Below, in pieces: positions 1 to 9,787 of a DNA stretch of 64,000 bases. The translations under genes were made by a program, and so were the position numbers. Position 1 is the first letter of the stretch, and the number at the start of each line of letters is the position of its first letter. The DNA is taken from NCBI RefSeq assembly GCF_000948985.2, contig NZ_CP059733.1, positions 5,394,001 through 5,458,000 on the forward strand, written 5' to 3'. The notes below the pieces were generated by a model, which saw only the letters and a list, made by a program, of their open reading frames with translations, was not told where the DNA came from and made no database searches. Source of the stretch: Thalassomonas viridans (GTDB lineage: Bacteria > Pseudomonadota > Gammaproteobacteria > Enterobacterales > Alteromonadaceae).

Positions 1-2403
1 GCTGCCGCTATAGGAGAGGCTTTCAAGGGACAAAGTATCCCCGCTGTCGGCATCGGTATCGTTTTGCAGCACATCAAGTAAATTGGCGTTGCTGCCTTGT
101 GAAACGGTAAAGCTGTCATTATTGGCCTGGGGCACATCATTGACCTCAGTAACCGAAATCAGCGCGCTATACTCGTCACTTTCAATATTGCCCCGGGAAG
201 CGATCACGCCGACACTGAGCTGGCCGCTATAATTGGCATCGGGGCTCACGCTTGTGCCCTCCACCTGGTAATTTTCCCCCGGCAAGAGCCGGATAACATC
301 TGCACTGAGGCCGCCATAGGTAAAAGAGGCGGTGGTCAGGGTAATGCTGTCATCTTCCTGGACCGTCAGGGTGTCCTGGGACACTATCAACACCTGCTCG
401 ACACTGTCGCGGATATCCAGGCTAAAATTCCCCGGGCTGATGGCAAAGAAAATATTATCGACACAGGAAACCCTTACCCGGCCTTGTGTCGACGTCAGGT
501 TAGGCAAAACCACTTCGGCACTGCCGTCGTTGGCGGTATTTTCCAAAAGGGCAGTGACAAAACTGGTGCCGCCATCAAGGGACAAGTCGATATTAACGCT
601 GTCGCAACTGATAGGAGCCTGCGCCGTCGAGGCCGGATTCCAGTTCACCTGCTGAATACTCGTGGTCCACTGGCTGGAATCGCCGGGCTCGGTCACGGCA
701 AAAGCCTCAGCCGTATTGATCACATTCACCGTCATGCTGTCGGTAGACACGCCGCCGTTGTCATCACGGACCACCAGGCGGAAATTAAGCTCCCGGCTGG
801 CAGTGGCATAGGTTTCTCCGGTCACTGTCTCGCCGTCGAGAATATCCGACAGCCGCGGCAAAATACGGCTGCTGTCGCTTACCGGCGACCAGGCCCGAAA
901 CAGCGGCCTTTGCCCGTCATCCACCATCTGATTGACATTGGCGCTGGCGGGCCCGAGATCATACTGCTCCCAGCTGTAGCTCAGGCTGTCCCCCGCATCT
1001 TCATCGCTGGCACTGCCCTTGAGAATAAAAGGGGTTTGTGCCGGAATCGTGTAATCGGCGCCGGCATCCGCCACCGGGTTGTTGTTGGTGAGCACTTCAT
1101 CGCTGCCGCAGGTACTGCCCCGCCCGGAAACCATAAAGGCAGAAATCTGGCTGATGGAATGGGTATGAAAATAAGCATCTGAATTAAACTGTAAATTCTG
1201 GCTGCTGCAAATGCCGGCATACCCCATAATGGTCGAGGCACTGCCGGGCTCGTAAGCGGAATCGGCTTCGCGGTTATCGTCACAGGCCCCCGCCAGGCCG
1301 TTAAAGGTATGATCCGCCCGGAACTGGTGGCCGATCTCATGGGCGACAAAATCGATATAAAAGGCATCCCCCTCGGGAGACGGGCTGCCGGTAATGCCGT
1401 CGCCCTTGCGCGCGCCGTTGCAAACCACGCCGTAACCCGCCAGGCCGCCGCCATCGGTATTCACCACATGGCCGATATCATAATTTTCGTTGCCTATGGC
1501 CTCATCAATCACAGCGGTATTTAAGCCGCCGTCAAAACTGTCGTTACCAAAAGGATCCGTATTGGCATCCGTGAAGATGATAGCGTCATTGTTTGCCACC
1601 AGCTCCAGGCTGATGGCCAAATCCCGTTGGTACACCACATTCAGGCGGTTAACCAGGGTCACCAGCGCCGCCAGCGCCAGCTCCTTGGTACCGCCGTGGT
1701 ACTGGGTATATTCTCCGGTGGCGGAGATCGCCAGCCGGTAGGTTCTCATCCGGGTTTGCGCCTGCAAAGCCCGGGGCCGGGGATTTAATACGGCAAATTT
1801 TTCACTGGCCTCTTTTTCACCGGCCTCTTGCGGATATTTCTTCGGGGCAAAGCGGGGCATAGCTTCCCGGTCAGGCACTTGCCGGTTTTTATGACTGTAG
1901 CTGGCGTAATATCTGGCGTCTTTCTGGCCATTTACGGCCTGGGGATCTATATAAATCGTCTCCGCGCCGTAACGGAACATGCCGTAAAACCCGCGGGGGC
2001 TGATATCGAAACGCCCGCGGTTGTTTGGCTTATCCAGCTGATAGCCGCTAAAGGTACGTATACTGGGATATTTCTCCAGCAGGCCCGGCGCCGTTACCCG
2101 GGAAGGAGTTAACCTGAAGTCCGCCAGTGAACCGTCCGGCAAAGGCAGGGAGATCACCACGGCCTCCTGCCCCGCCAACAGCAATTGCCTTAACGCTGTT
2201 ATATCGGTTTCCAGCTGCCGGCCTTTACCTTCGCCATTACCACCACCATAAGAAAGCAAAGCGGATATTTCCGATTGGGGCAAAATATCCGTCCAGCGGT
2301 TGAACTGACTCAAAGTGCGGCTGTCACCGCCGGCAAAACATGTAAAAGCCGCCAGCAGATACAAACCAAGCACGGACCAAAGCTTATTGGTATTATTCTT
2401 CAT
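1..2403 (-). CDS. Secreted reprolysin-type zinc metalloprotease (C-terminus beyond window)
   Basis: Open frame of 801 codons with no stop, running off the left edge. It starts MKNNTNK with a signal peptide (hydrophobic run LGLYLLAAFTCF) and has AGGGA upstream of the ATG. Residues 355-365 read HEIGHQFRADH, the HExxHxxxxxH zinc signature of metzincins; the following THFNG-like segment is typical of the secreted reprolysin-like (M12-type) family. After the catalytic domain come repeated beta-rich modules, with phrases such as VADAGADYTIPAQTPF and NDVPQANNDSFTVSQG that are typical of PKD/cadherin-like or Ig-like adhesive repeats. By family knowledge it should be an exported protease degrading protein substrates outside the cell, secreted by an unknown route because the C-terminal sorting region is missing. 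I checked the coding frame for stops across the first 1.2 kb. Confidence 0.88.
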   Translation of the reverse strand, partial: MKNNTNKLWSVLGLYLLAAFTCFAGGDSRTLSQFNRWTDILPQSEISALLSYGGGNGEGKGRQLETDITALRQLLLAGQEAVVISLPLPDGSLADFRLTPSRVTAPGLLEKYPSIRTFSGYQLDKPNNRGRFDISPRGFYGMFRYGAETIYIDPQAVNGQKDARYYASYSHKNRQVPDREAMPRFAPKKYPQEAGEKEASEKFAVLNPRPRALQAQTRMRTYRLAISATGEYTQYHGGTKELALAALVTLVNRLNVVYQRDLAISLELVANNDAIIFTDANTDPFGNDSFDGGLNTAVIDEAIGNENYDIGHVVNTDGGGLAGYGVVCNGARKGDGITGSPSPEGDAFYIDFVAHEIGHQFRADHTFNGLAGACDDNREADSAYEPGSASTIMGYAGICSSQNLQFNSDAYFHTHSISQISAFMVSGRGSTCGSDEVLTNNNPVADAGADYTIPAQTPFILKGSASDEDAGDSLSYSWEQYDLGPASANVNQMVDDGQRPLFRAWSPVSDSSRILPRLSDILDGETVTGETYATASRELNFRLVVRDDNGGVSTDSMTVNVINTAEAFAVTEPGDSSQWTTSIQQVNWNPASTAQAPISCDSVNIDLSLDGGTSFVTALLENTANDGSAEVVLPNLTSTQGRVRVSCVDNIFFAISPGNFSLDIRDSVEQVLIVSQDTLTVQEDDSITLTTASFTYGGLSADVIRLLPGENYQVEGTSVSPDANYSGQLSVGVIASRGNIESDEYSALISVTEVNDVPQANNDSFTVSQGSNANLLDVLQNDTDADSGDTLSLESLSYSGS

Positions 2404-2888
2404 CTACGCAGTCGTCCCTGTTAATGATAACTTTCACTATAGTTGCTAGTTTTCAGGAATACCATTTCATCAGCTAAAACAAAACCTTAAATTACAAATC
2501 TCCCCAAAATCCCAGAAATCCCCCGCATCAGGCGTAATTAGCAGTCTAAAACCAGTATGGACTTCATTCGTCAAATTCACGCCTTAGAAAAAAATCAGCC
2601 AGTTTTTATCTGCCAATCAAACAAGAGCACAAGCTCTGCTATTTCTTTAAGTTCCGTCACTGATGCACTGGCCGGACTTTAGAGTGAATACTTAATACAC
2701 GAGCTCAAATAACCGGCCATTTCTGATCAATAAACCAGCAAGAATTTACTTGTTGTTGTGATTTATTAATGCTAAAAATCTTTTGCGCCACAGGTAAGAG
2801 GTTCGACCTCAAACCAAGAGCAACCATAAAAATAAAGCATATAAAAACAAACAATTACAAATTATTGAGAATAGCAACGAGGAAGAAA
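2404..2888. other. Intergenic region between divergent genes
   Basis: About 485 bases, AT-rich, between the divergently transcribed protease and hydrolase genes; it must hold both promoters. An in-frame ATG at 2769 would extend the hydrolase upstream by 40 residues, but that extension is not signal-peptide-like. I see no RNA gene or clear operator here. Confidence 0.4.
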
Positions 2889-3746
2889 ATGTTGAAAAAA
2901 ACAGCAGGAGCAATCATAGGTTGTCTACTGGCCTCCAGCCCGGTATACGCAACCCAGGGACTCGCCTTTGTCCACGGTACAGGCAGCCAGACAGATGCCT
3001 ACAACGACTACTGGACCGGTGATTTTGTCAATTCCGTCGCCAAAGGACTGCCGGACGCCAGCAAATACACGGTGATCAACTGCGACTTTGATCAATACAT
3101 GTGGGACGAACAGGCGGCAGGCTGCCTGGCGGATCAACTCAACAGTTTTATCAGCCAGCAAAATATCACAGATCTGGTACTGGTCACCCATTCCAACGGC
3201 GGCAATGTCGCCCGCTGGATCTTGTCCAACCCCACTTACGACAGCCGCTACCCCAACATCATCGGCAAAGTCAGCAAAACCATCGCCCTTGCCCCGTCCA
3301 GCGGCGGCACCCCGCTCGCAGATGCCGCCATCCAGGGCAATATTTTTGAGTCCGCCGTCGGCTGGTTGCTGGGCTACAAATCAGATGCGGTCGAACAGCA
3401 ACAGGAAAGCTGGATGGCCTATTACAACGATACCTGGCTTTACGGTACCAGCGGACGCCCGACACTGCCGTCAACTTTTAAGTCGGTTGTCGGCTCGGAT
3501 GTCGACTCGGCCATCTGGGACAGCGACAGCTACTGCGGCGGTTATCAATACCAGGTCGGGTTGGAAACTACCCAAAACTGGCTCGACTCCTGTTCTGACG
3601 GCTTCCTGAACTGTTCGTCACAAAGCGCCGCCGGCAGCACCTGGTTTAAAGACAAAGACAGAACCGACGGCAGAGAGCCGCTTAGCCACCATCAAAGCCG
3701 CCGCACCTGTTTTAGCCTGGACAAAATAATAAGAAACGACATCTAA
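2889..3746 (+). CDS. Exported alpha/beta hydrolase (lipase/esterase-like)
   Basis: A 286-residue protein. I chose the ATG at 2889 because it has GAGGAAG just upstream and gives a clean signal peptide (MLKKTAGAIIGCLLASSPVYA). The mature protein starts with GLAFVHGTGSQ, the oxyanion-loop HG motif of alpha/beta hydrolases. The nucleophile elbow is HSNGG (GxSxG-like) in VLVTHSNGGNVARW, and a late REPLSHHQSRR segment supplies a plausible catalytic His. Several cysteines suggest disulfides in the periplasm or outside the cell. The next gene follows after 9 bases, so the two are probably co-transcribed. Substrate unknown; lipid or ester hydrolysis is inferred from the fold only. Confidence 0.75.
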   Translation: MLKKTAGAIIGCLLASSPVYATQGLAFVHGTGSQTDAYNDYWTGDFVNSVAKGLPDASKYTVINCDFDQYMWDEQAAGCLADQLNSFISQQNITDLVLVTHSNGGNVARWILSNPTYDSRYPNIIGKVSKTIALAPSSGGTPLADAAIQGNIFESAVGWLLGYKSDAVEQQQESWMAYYNDTWLYGTSGRPTLPSTFKSVVGSDVDSAIWDSDSYCGGYQYQVGLETTQNWLDSCSDGFLNCSSQSAAGSTWFKDKDRTDGREPLSHHQSRRTCFSLDKIIRNDI

Positions 3747-3755
3747 GGGACGATC

Positions 3756-4955
3756 ATGAAATTATCTACATTAACAATCAGCCTACTCAGTGCAACCGGC
3801 ATTATGGTTTCCGGGGCATTAAACGCATCTTCCCTGGTGAAAATCGGCGACAGCGCAACAACCCCGGAAAGGGAATTGGTCTCCATCGCTTTGCCCGAGC
3901 ATAAGATAGAGCAGCAGGCGCTGCACTACAGCCAAAAAATCACCGGTGACAGCCAGCTTAACCTGGCGCCACAAGCCTATCACAGCAGCAGTGACGAATA
4001 CTGGTTTGAAGTCAGCGGCAAAGAGCTCAGCCGCGGCATCGCCGTGAACATCAGCCAGCCGGGCGCCCTGATCCGCTTATCCGGCAAAAGCAACAGCGCC
4101 CTGGATGCCGCCACGCAGTCGATCAATCCGGCCCATCTGGAGCTGAGCAAAGGAAAAATCAAGCTAGACAGCCCGTTTAGCCAGTCGGTTACCCAGGAGC
4201 AGCTGGCCACCGCCAATATTTTCCCCAACTCAAGCGCGGTAACATTAAACAAGGCGCTGGGAACCGGCAAATTTACCCTGAGAGTGACCCGGGATCTGGA
4301 CAATAACCAGAAATATATCGTCAATGTCAAAGAAAAGGGCTCGGCCCACAAACTGCAGCTGACCTTACCCAAACAAAGTTATCTGGCGGGCGAACCCCTG
4401 AACTTTGATGCCGGTATCTATCGTGATGACCTGGCATTAACCGACAGTATCCACCAGGCCTATATCAAGCTGCCCACAGGCGAAAAACAGGCGGTTGCCT
4501 TGACCGCCAAAGACGGCCGTTACCGGGTAGAAGTACCGCAGGAACTTGACGCCCCTCTCCCGGGCAGGTTATACGAATTACACTTGGAGTCCCAGGTGGC
4601 GGATAACGGCATCCGGGTAAAACGTAACGGTAAAGTCGCCTTTGCCATGGCTAAACAAACGGCGCAAATGACCGGCGAAGTCGAGGTGCAGAATAGCCAG
4701 GCACTGGTGGGCCTGGAAGTTGCCAGCGAAGGCCGCTACGAAGTCAGCGCCCTGGTATCGGGCACCGACAGCCAGGGACGCCAGATCAGGGTCATGTTAA
4801 GCCGCTCCGCATACTACCTGGCGCCGGGCAGCCATAAGGTTGCGGTTAACTTTGATACAAAAATCCTGGCGGACGCCGGCGTTAAGGCCCCGTACAAGGT
4901 AGAAAACCTGCGCCTGGTGGATCAAAGCCGGATGGCGCTGCTGGCCCAGCAATAA
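3756..4955 (+). CDS. Secreted beta-rich protein, DUF4785-like
   Basis: 399 residues with signal peptide MKLSTLTISLLSATGIMVSGALNA. The body has no membrane segment and no enzyme motif. It looks like two or three Ig-like sandwiches (for example QSYLAGEPLNFDAGIYRDD and GRYRVEVPQELDAPLPG). Length and layout fit the family annotated as DUF4785 in marine gammaproteobacteria; this is recognition from memory, not a search. AGGGACGATC precedes the ATG, and the 9-base gap behind the hydrolase suggests an operon, so it may bind or chaperone the hydrolase or its substrate. A hairpin terminator follows. Confidence 0.6.
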   Translation: MKLSTLTISLLSATGIMVSGALNASSLVKIGDSATTPERELVSIALPEHKIEQQALHYSQKITGDSQLNLAPQAYHSSSDEYWFEVSGKELSRGIAVNISQPGALIRLSGKSNSALDAATQSINPAHLELSKGKIKLDSPFSQSVTQEQLATANIFPNSSAVTLNKALGTGKFTLRVTRDLDNNQKYIVNVKEKGSAHKLQLTLPKQSYLAGEPLNFDAGIYRDDLALTDSIHQAYIKLPTGEKQAVALTAKDGRYRVEVPQELDAPLPGRLYELHLESQVADNGIRVKRNGKVAFAMAKQTAQMTGEVEVQNSQALVGLEVASEGRYEVSALVSGTDSQGRQIRVMLSRSAYYLAPGSHKVAVNFDTKILADAGVKAPYKVENLRLVDQSRMALLAQQ

Positions 4956-4983
4956 GGGCTAAAACATCCAACCGTTTTACACC

Positions 4984-5010
4984 AAAGGAGGCGCTTGCCT
5001 CCTTTTCCCC
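4984..5010 (+). terminator. Rho-independent terminator after hydrolase operon
   Basis: AAAGGAGGC and GCCTCCTTT form a 9-bp perfect stem around a GCTT loop, followed by TCCCCC. The T tract is short, so strength is uncertain. It lies 29 bases after the stop codon at 4955. Confidence 0.6.
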
Positions 5011-5767
5011 CTTATCAAGGCCGGCTCCCGGCAAAATGAAAATTTTTCACACTGGCACTTCTCACCTTATGCCCCCGGGAATAATCCCTTACACTTCGGA
5101 ATAGTAAATTTAACCTAAGGTAATAAATGGTAATACCCCGGCTCCGGCAAATAAGGTAGTGTGATCCTGCCAGCTGGAAACGCTAGTTTATTCCACCCAA
5201 GGTAACAGAAAAAAACATACTTCCCCGCTTTATCACGGCTGTCTTACCCGCAGATGGCAAGCCACAGCCCTTGAACAGGAGGTGCCAATCAACCCGAAAA
5301 ACAGACACTCCCGGTACACCCGGTAACAATAAAATGAACTTTTTCTTAACAATACAAAAATATACAAACAAAGCAGGAGATAAAACTTAATTAATTAAGC
5401 CCTCACCATTAATGGAAAAACCAGCAAAAAAATGAGTGATAAATAACAGGCTTACATGGCTAAAAGATGCAAATGAACGAAACCGGCATCGTAGAAGATG
5501 ACTCCCATAATAATGCCTGATTTAACCATACATTAGACCGATTAATGCCCTTGGTGATCAATTAATTTAGACATTAGTTTTTGCAGTGCCGAATGACAGC
5601 AGATGTATAACTTATGATGAGCAGCCAGAACAATAAACAAGGTACTTACCAATTCAACCTGGCCTGTTTGCAATAGTCAATTTATACCCGGTGAAATCCG
5701 GCTCCAAGTTCTCCATCTGCTTCTGTTCGACGTCAATTTAATTGTAGTAATAAATGGAACCTTACTC
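5011..5767. other. Non-coding region upstream of first chimeric regulator
   Basis: About 750 bases without a convincing gene; a 62-codon minus-strand frame at 5183-5371 has no ribosome site or recognisable protein. The region is AT-rich toward 5400-5760 and should hold the promoter of the 5768 gene. I see no clear operator. Confidence 0.35.
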
Positions 5768-7279
5768 ATGCCTGACTTTTTAGAATTTTCTTCAACAAGA
5801 AACACTTGCTCCAACCAACATCCACTAATGCAACAAATCAACTCGACTTTGACGAGTGCAAATTTTAAAGATGCGGCAATTCAGTTATATAAAACGGAAT
5901 TACATACCCAAACAGACACCCCGCTGGACTTTGCTTTCGGACAAGGACAGCACGCCCCGAAAACCCCGAGTATTTCCTATCCGATCCTCTACCAGAGAAC
6001 CAAGATAGGCGACTTACACCTGCACCAGTCTCAGCAGGCCCAGGGGTATGATGAAAACCACCTGCCTAACATCACCAAAAAACTGGCGCTGCTGATCAAG
6101 CGCCATCAGGCAAACACCTTGTCGAGCCGTTTTTTGGGCAAAGATCTGTCGTTAACCGGTTACAGCGAACATGTGCTTAAACTGGATGCCTTTATCGAAA
6201 AAGCCTCCAGCACCTCTTACCCGGTGATCATCAGCGGCGAATTCGGCAGCGAAAAACTCTCCGTCGCCAGCGCCATCCACTACAACAGTCAGCTAAGATA
6301 CAAGCCGTTTATTGAGATCAACTGCTCAACCCCGAGCACAGAAGAGTTTCAGCGCAACCTTATCATCAGCTTCGAAAAAGCCCAGGGAGGCAGTATTTTC
6401 CTGCACGGCATAGATGAGCTTTCGTTCCCACAGCAGAATTTATTGACCGAACTGCTGGCCGCCAGCACCGAACCCGGCTTATCCGGCATCAAGGTAAAAA
6501 ATGTTACCAACGTCCGCCTGATGGTCTCCACCACCCAAAACCTGGCGGAAATGATAGCCAAAAATGAGTTCTCGCGGCATTTATACGAAAAATTCAACTT
6601 CTTGAATATCCGCATACCTTCATTGAGTGAGCGCAAGGAAGACATTCCCTTTATCCTGGAAAAGCTGCTGGAGAAATATAAATTATTCGAAGAACAGGGC
6701 TTTTGCGATGAAGTGAAAAAAATCCTCTCGGAATATCACTGGCCGGGCAACCACGCCGAACTCGAACGCGTTGTCGCCCGGCTAATGACCCTGAGCTCTG
6801 CCAACCCCATCAACCGCAGCGAACTGGAAAAACACGCCCCGGAACTGATAGCCGGTCGTGCCTCGCAGGCATTAACCGCCAAAAGCAGTGCCGATAAGCT
6901 GCCGTTTGATCTTATTCCCTGCCTGCTGAACAAAGATTACCAGCAATTTTCCCGCTTACATACCGGCCTGCAAAAGGCCCTGGCATACCTGGGAGAAAAC
7001 TACTGTAACAGCATCACCTTGCCCGAACTGGCGCAAAATGCCTTTATCAGCCCTTCCCATCTGTCTTATCTGTTCAAGTTCTATCTGAACCAAAGCTTTA
7101 AGCAAATAGTGTCGGAACTGAGAATCGAGCGGGCCAAACAGATCTTTATCAGCAGCCCCCATGCCAGGATCACAGATGTTTCCCTCGATGTCGGCTTTGG
7201 CGACTTAAGCCATTTCGAAAAAATCTTCAAGCGCTACACCAATATGACGCCAAGAGAATATAAAAACAGCAACACCTGA
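5768..7279 (+). CDS. Chimeric regulator: degenerate sigma54-activator AAA+ domain fused to AraC HTH
   Basis: 503 residues. Residues 1-120 look like a small sensory domain. Residues ~130-345 follow the layout of a bacterial enhancer-binding protein AAA+ domain, but the motifs have decayed: the Walker A position reads GEFGSEKLS (157-165) instead of GETGTGKE, the Walker B position reads FLHGIDEL (211-218) with H for the key D, and no GAFTGA loop is visible. The C-terminal part of that domain (WPGN) is retained. Residues ~400-500 are an AraC-type double helix-turn-helix (IERAKQIFISSPHARITDVS, GFGDLSHFEKIFKRYTNMTP). It therefore should bind DNA like an AraC protein and not drive sigma54 by ATP hydrolysis. 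A close paralogue lies just downstream. Targets unknown; the R-body cluster 5-7 kb away is a candidate. Confidence 0.8.
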   Translation: MPDFLEFSSTRNTCSNQHPLMQQINSTLTSANFKDAAIQLYKTELHTQTDTPLDFAFGQGQHAPKTPSISYPILYQRTKIGDLHLHQSQQAQGYDENHLPNITKKLALLIKRHQANTLSSRFLGKDLSLTGYSEHVLKLDAFIEKASSTSYPVIISGEFGSEKLSVASAIHYNSQLRYKPFIEINCSTPSTEEFQRNLIISFEKAQGGSIFLHGIDELSFPQQNLLTELLAASTEPGLSGIKVKNVTNVRLMVSTTQNLAEMIAKNEFSRHLYEKFNFLNIRIPSLSERKEDIPFILEKLLEKYKLFEEQGFCDEVKKILSEYHWPGNHAELERVVARLMTLSSANPINRSELEKHAPELIAGRASQALTAKSSADKLPFDLIPCLLNKDYQQFSRLHTGLQKALAYLGENYCNSITLPELAQNAFISPSHLSYLFKFYLNQSFKQIVSELRIERAKQIFISSPHARITDVSLDVGFGDLSHFEKIFKRYTNMTPREYKNSNT

Positions 7280-7845
7280 ATTTTCTCCGGTCACCTTCCC
7301 GGCCCATTGCGGCCGGGGTGCAGAAATAACAGCCAGCCCGGTTTAAACCCGCCAAAAAACGCTTTAACTAATCGGACATTTTCCACTACAGAAAAATCAA
7401 AAAACAACCTCTAAAACAAGCCAAAGTACAAAAAAACATAGCCGTTAACACTTAATAACATTATTACGTCCCTACTGTCGTTATTGTGCTAAATCTGGTC
7501 CGTTCTTTACTAGTAAAAATATCGTAGCGGCGCATTCTTGCCTTATCGATAGCAAAAAGTCGAGATACACATGTTTAATTCAATATCACCCTTTTTACCC
7601 GCTGGTGCCGCCGGGCACCGTCTGCAAATATCCCTACCGCCTTTCATCTTTGGCAGGATTAAATTCACACAGGAGACCCATTTCAGTTATCCGTAACAGT
7701 AGCAAGTTTATCGCCTGTTTCCACGCCGCCGGTTCAACCGCCGCAGCAGCAGTCAAAACATCGGCGAACACAAATCACTCTCTGCAAACCTTCCAAACAG
7801 AATAACTCAAGGCCGATACCAGAAAAATAAAAGGAGCCTCAAGTA
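7280..7845. other. Spacer between the two chimeric regulators
   Basis: About 565 bases. A CCCGGCC/GGCCGGG hairpin at 7298-7317 may end the upstream transcript, though it lacks a T tract. A perfect 12-bp palindrome TTTACTAGTAAA sits at 7506-7517 and could be an operator. A 66-codon frame at 7605-7805 has no supporting feature and I do not call it a gene. Confidence 0.35.
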
Positions 7846-9417
7846 ATGCAACAGCCCCCCGAAAAACCGTGCCAAACGCCGGATCTGCTTACCCTGAATA
7901 TCAATGCGGTTTTAAGTGCCAACCAGATCACCGGAACCAAAGTTCAGGTATATTCCTGCGCCATCTCCCCGGAAAAAGCCAGGGTGATTCCACCGGGCTC
8001 AGATGAAAATCAGCCTGTTTATGCCAGCTTCCCGATTATTTACCACAACACCAGCATTGGCGCCCTGCACCTGGAGCAACCACAAATCTTATCCAAAAAC
8101 GAACTGAAAAAACTCAGCTGCGTCACCAAAAAACTGGCGCTGCTGATCAAACGTTACCAGGCCACCAGTTTATCCAATTACTACTTGGGGAAAACCGTCA
8201 ATATCACCCCCTACAGCGATCACACCCTGAAACTGGATGCCTTTATCGAAATTGCCGCCAGCACACGCTTTCCGGTGATCATCCGGGGGGAATTCGGCAG
8301 CGAAAAACTCTCGGTTGCCAGCGCCATTCACTACAACAGCGCACTGAAACACCAGGCATTTATCGAAGTGGACTGTTCGACCCCCGGCCTGGATGCCTTT
8401 GAAAAGAATCTCCGGCACTGTTTCGAACAGGGACGCGGCGGCAGTATTTTCCTCCACGCCATTGACGAACTGCCACTGCCGCAACAACAAGTATTAAGCC
8501 AGTTGATACAAGAACAGGAAGCCAGTCACGAACAGGTCCTTAACGGCAGCCGTTACCATAAAATCAGGTTTCTGGTATCGACAACCCGCCCGCTGACACG
8601 CCAGGTGATTTCGGGGGAGTTTTCCCGGCAGCTTTACCTCCAGCTCAACTTCCTGAATGTCCAGCTGGCGCCCCTGAACGAAAGGAAGCAGGATATTCCC
8701 GAAATCGTCGATAAATTAATGAACCGGCACCGCCTGTACCCGGAGCAGTGCCTGAGTGAGGATGTTAAAGAAAGCCTTTGCCGCTATTCCTGGCCGGGCA
8801 ATTATCAGCAACTGGAACGTGTGCTGATCCGTCTATTGACCTTAGCCAGCTCTAACCCCATCCAGCTAGGCGAGCTGCACCAGTGCGCCCCGGAAATACT
8901 GTCTGAAACAGACCAGGCGACACAGAAAAAACCAAAAGCGCAGAAAGCACAAAAACTACAGGAAAAAAATCCCCCCGCCTCTTCCCGGAAGTCAGCTCCG
9001 CATGTTCCTGCCGATATCAAAACAAATCTAATTCCACATTTACTCAACAAAAACTACCCGGTTTTTAGTAACCTGCACCCGGCCCTGCAAAAAGCCCTGT
9101 GCTATATCGCCGAAAACTATTGCGAAGAAATGAGCCTTAAACAACTGGCAGGGCATATCGGCATCAGTGCTTCCCACCTGTGCGCTTTATTTAAAAGCCA
9201 GCTTAACAACAGCTACAAACAAATCATTACCGAGCTGAAAATAGAAAAAGCCCGGCAATTATTTATCAGCCAGCCCCAGGCCAGGGTAGCGGACATCGCC
9301 CATAAATCGGGTTTCGGCGATATCAGCCATTTCGAAAAAGCCTTTAAACGCTTTACCGACTGTACACCCAGGGCTTTTAAAAACGCCCTCACCCACGCCA
9401 TGGCGCCAATCAGCTAG
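7846..9417 (+). CDS. Second chimeric regulator: degenerate AAA+ domain plus AraC HTH
   Basis: 523 residues, preceded by AAAAGGAG. It is clearly paralogous to the 5768 gene over its whole length, including the same degenerate Walker A (GEFGSEKLS, 148-156) and FLHAIDEL in place of Walker B. It differs by a Lys/Ala/Gln-rich linker at about 355-385 (QKKPKAQKAQKLQEKNPP) before the AraC-type domain. Retention of the same inactivating changes in both copies suggests the domain is kept for dimerisation or ligand sensing and not for ATPase work. Cytoplasmic transcription factor; target inferred only from proximity to the reb genes. Confidence 0.8.
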   Translation: MQQPPEKPCQTPDLLTLNINAVLSANQITGTKVQVYSCAISPEKARVIPPGSDENQPVYASFPIIYHNTSIGALHLEQPQILSKNELKKLSCVTKKLALLIKRYQATSLSNYYLGKTVNITPYSDHTLKLDAFIEIAASTRFPVIIRGEFGSEKLSVASAIHYNSALKHQAFIEVDCSTPGLDAFEKNLRHCFEQGRGGSIFLHAIDELPLPQQQVLSQLIQEQEASHEQVLNGSRYHKIRFLVSTTRPLTRQVISGEFSRQLYLQLNFLNVQLAPLNERKQDIPEIVDKLMNRHRLYPEQCLSEDVKESLCRYSWPGNYQQLERVLIRLLTLASSNPIQLGELHQCAPEILSETDQATQKKPKAQKAQKLQEKNPPASSRKSAPHVPADIKTNLIPHLLNKNYPVFSNLHPALQKALCYIAENYCEEMSLKQLAGHIGISASHLCALFKSQLNNSYKQIITELKIEKARQLFISQPQARVADIAHKSGFGDISHFEKAFKRFTDCTPRAFKNALTHAMAPIS

Positions 9418-9787
9418 CTTTAGCATACCCGTTCCCAGGCTGTCATGCTTTTGCGGTGTACCATACATTTTGATCGAGCAAGAGGTGCCCCCTCTCCTCC
9501 TGCTCAAGCATTTCATCCTAATATGTACAAAAAGCTCTATTGACCCCAACATGGCTCAAAAAATAATTACAACAGGTTTGAGTACGACCGAAAACAGAGG
9601 TTGCGTTTGGAGTTGGCGAAAGCTTCTGGCCTGCTAATTTGTAATTTTGAGTTTTACTGGCGGGAATGGCGACTACTTGCAATAAAAACTTTGCAATTAT
9701 AGATCCCTCCGGAACCCAGAGGGATCTAACTTTTCTTGAATGAAACTCAGATTTTAATTGGCTAAACAAAAGCCTTCAGAATATTCA
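9418..9787. other. Convergent intergenic region with hairpin
   Basis: About 370 bases between convergent genes. AGATCCCTC (9701-9709) pairs with GAGGGATCT (9719-9727) and is followed on the plus strand by AACTTTTCTTG, so it may terminate transcription from the left. A 9518-9769 minus-strand frame looks spurious. Confidence 0.4.
9701..9727 (+). terminator. Hairpin between convergent genes, probable terminator
   Basis: 9-bp perfect stem AGATCCCTC/GAGGGATCT with a 9-base loop, moderately T-rich on the plus-strand exit side. It could act in both directions. Confidence 0.45.

Noticed and set aside
3640..3746. Frameshift at the end of the alpha/beta hydrolase gene
   Set aside because: The odd-looking C-terminus contains a plausible catalytic His (LSHHQSRR) and the next gene follows at once, so the frame is probably correct.
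7605..7805. 66-codon frame between the regulators
   Set aside because: No ribosome site, no similarity to either flanking paralogue beyond composition.
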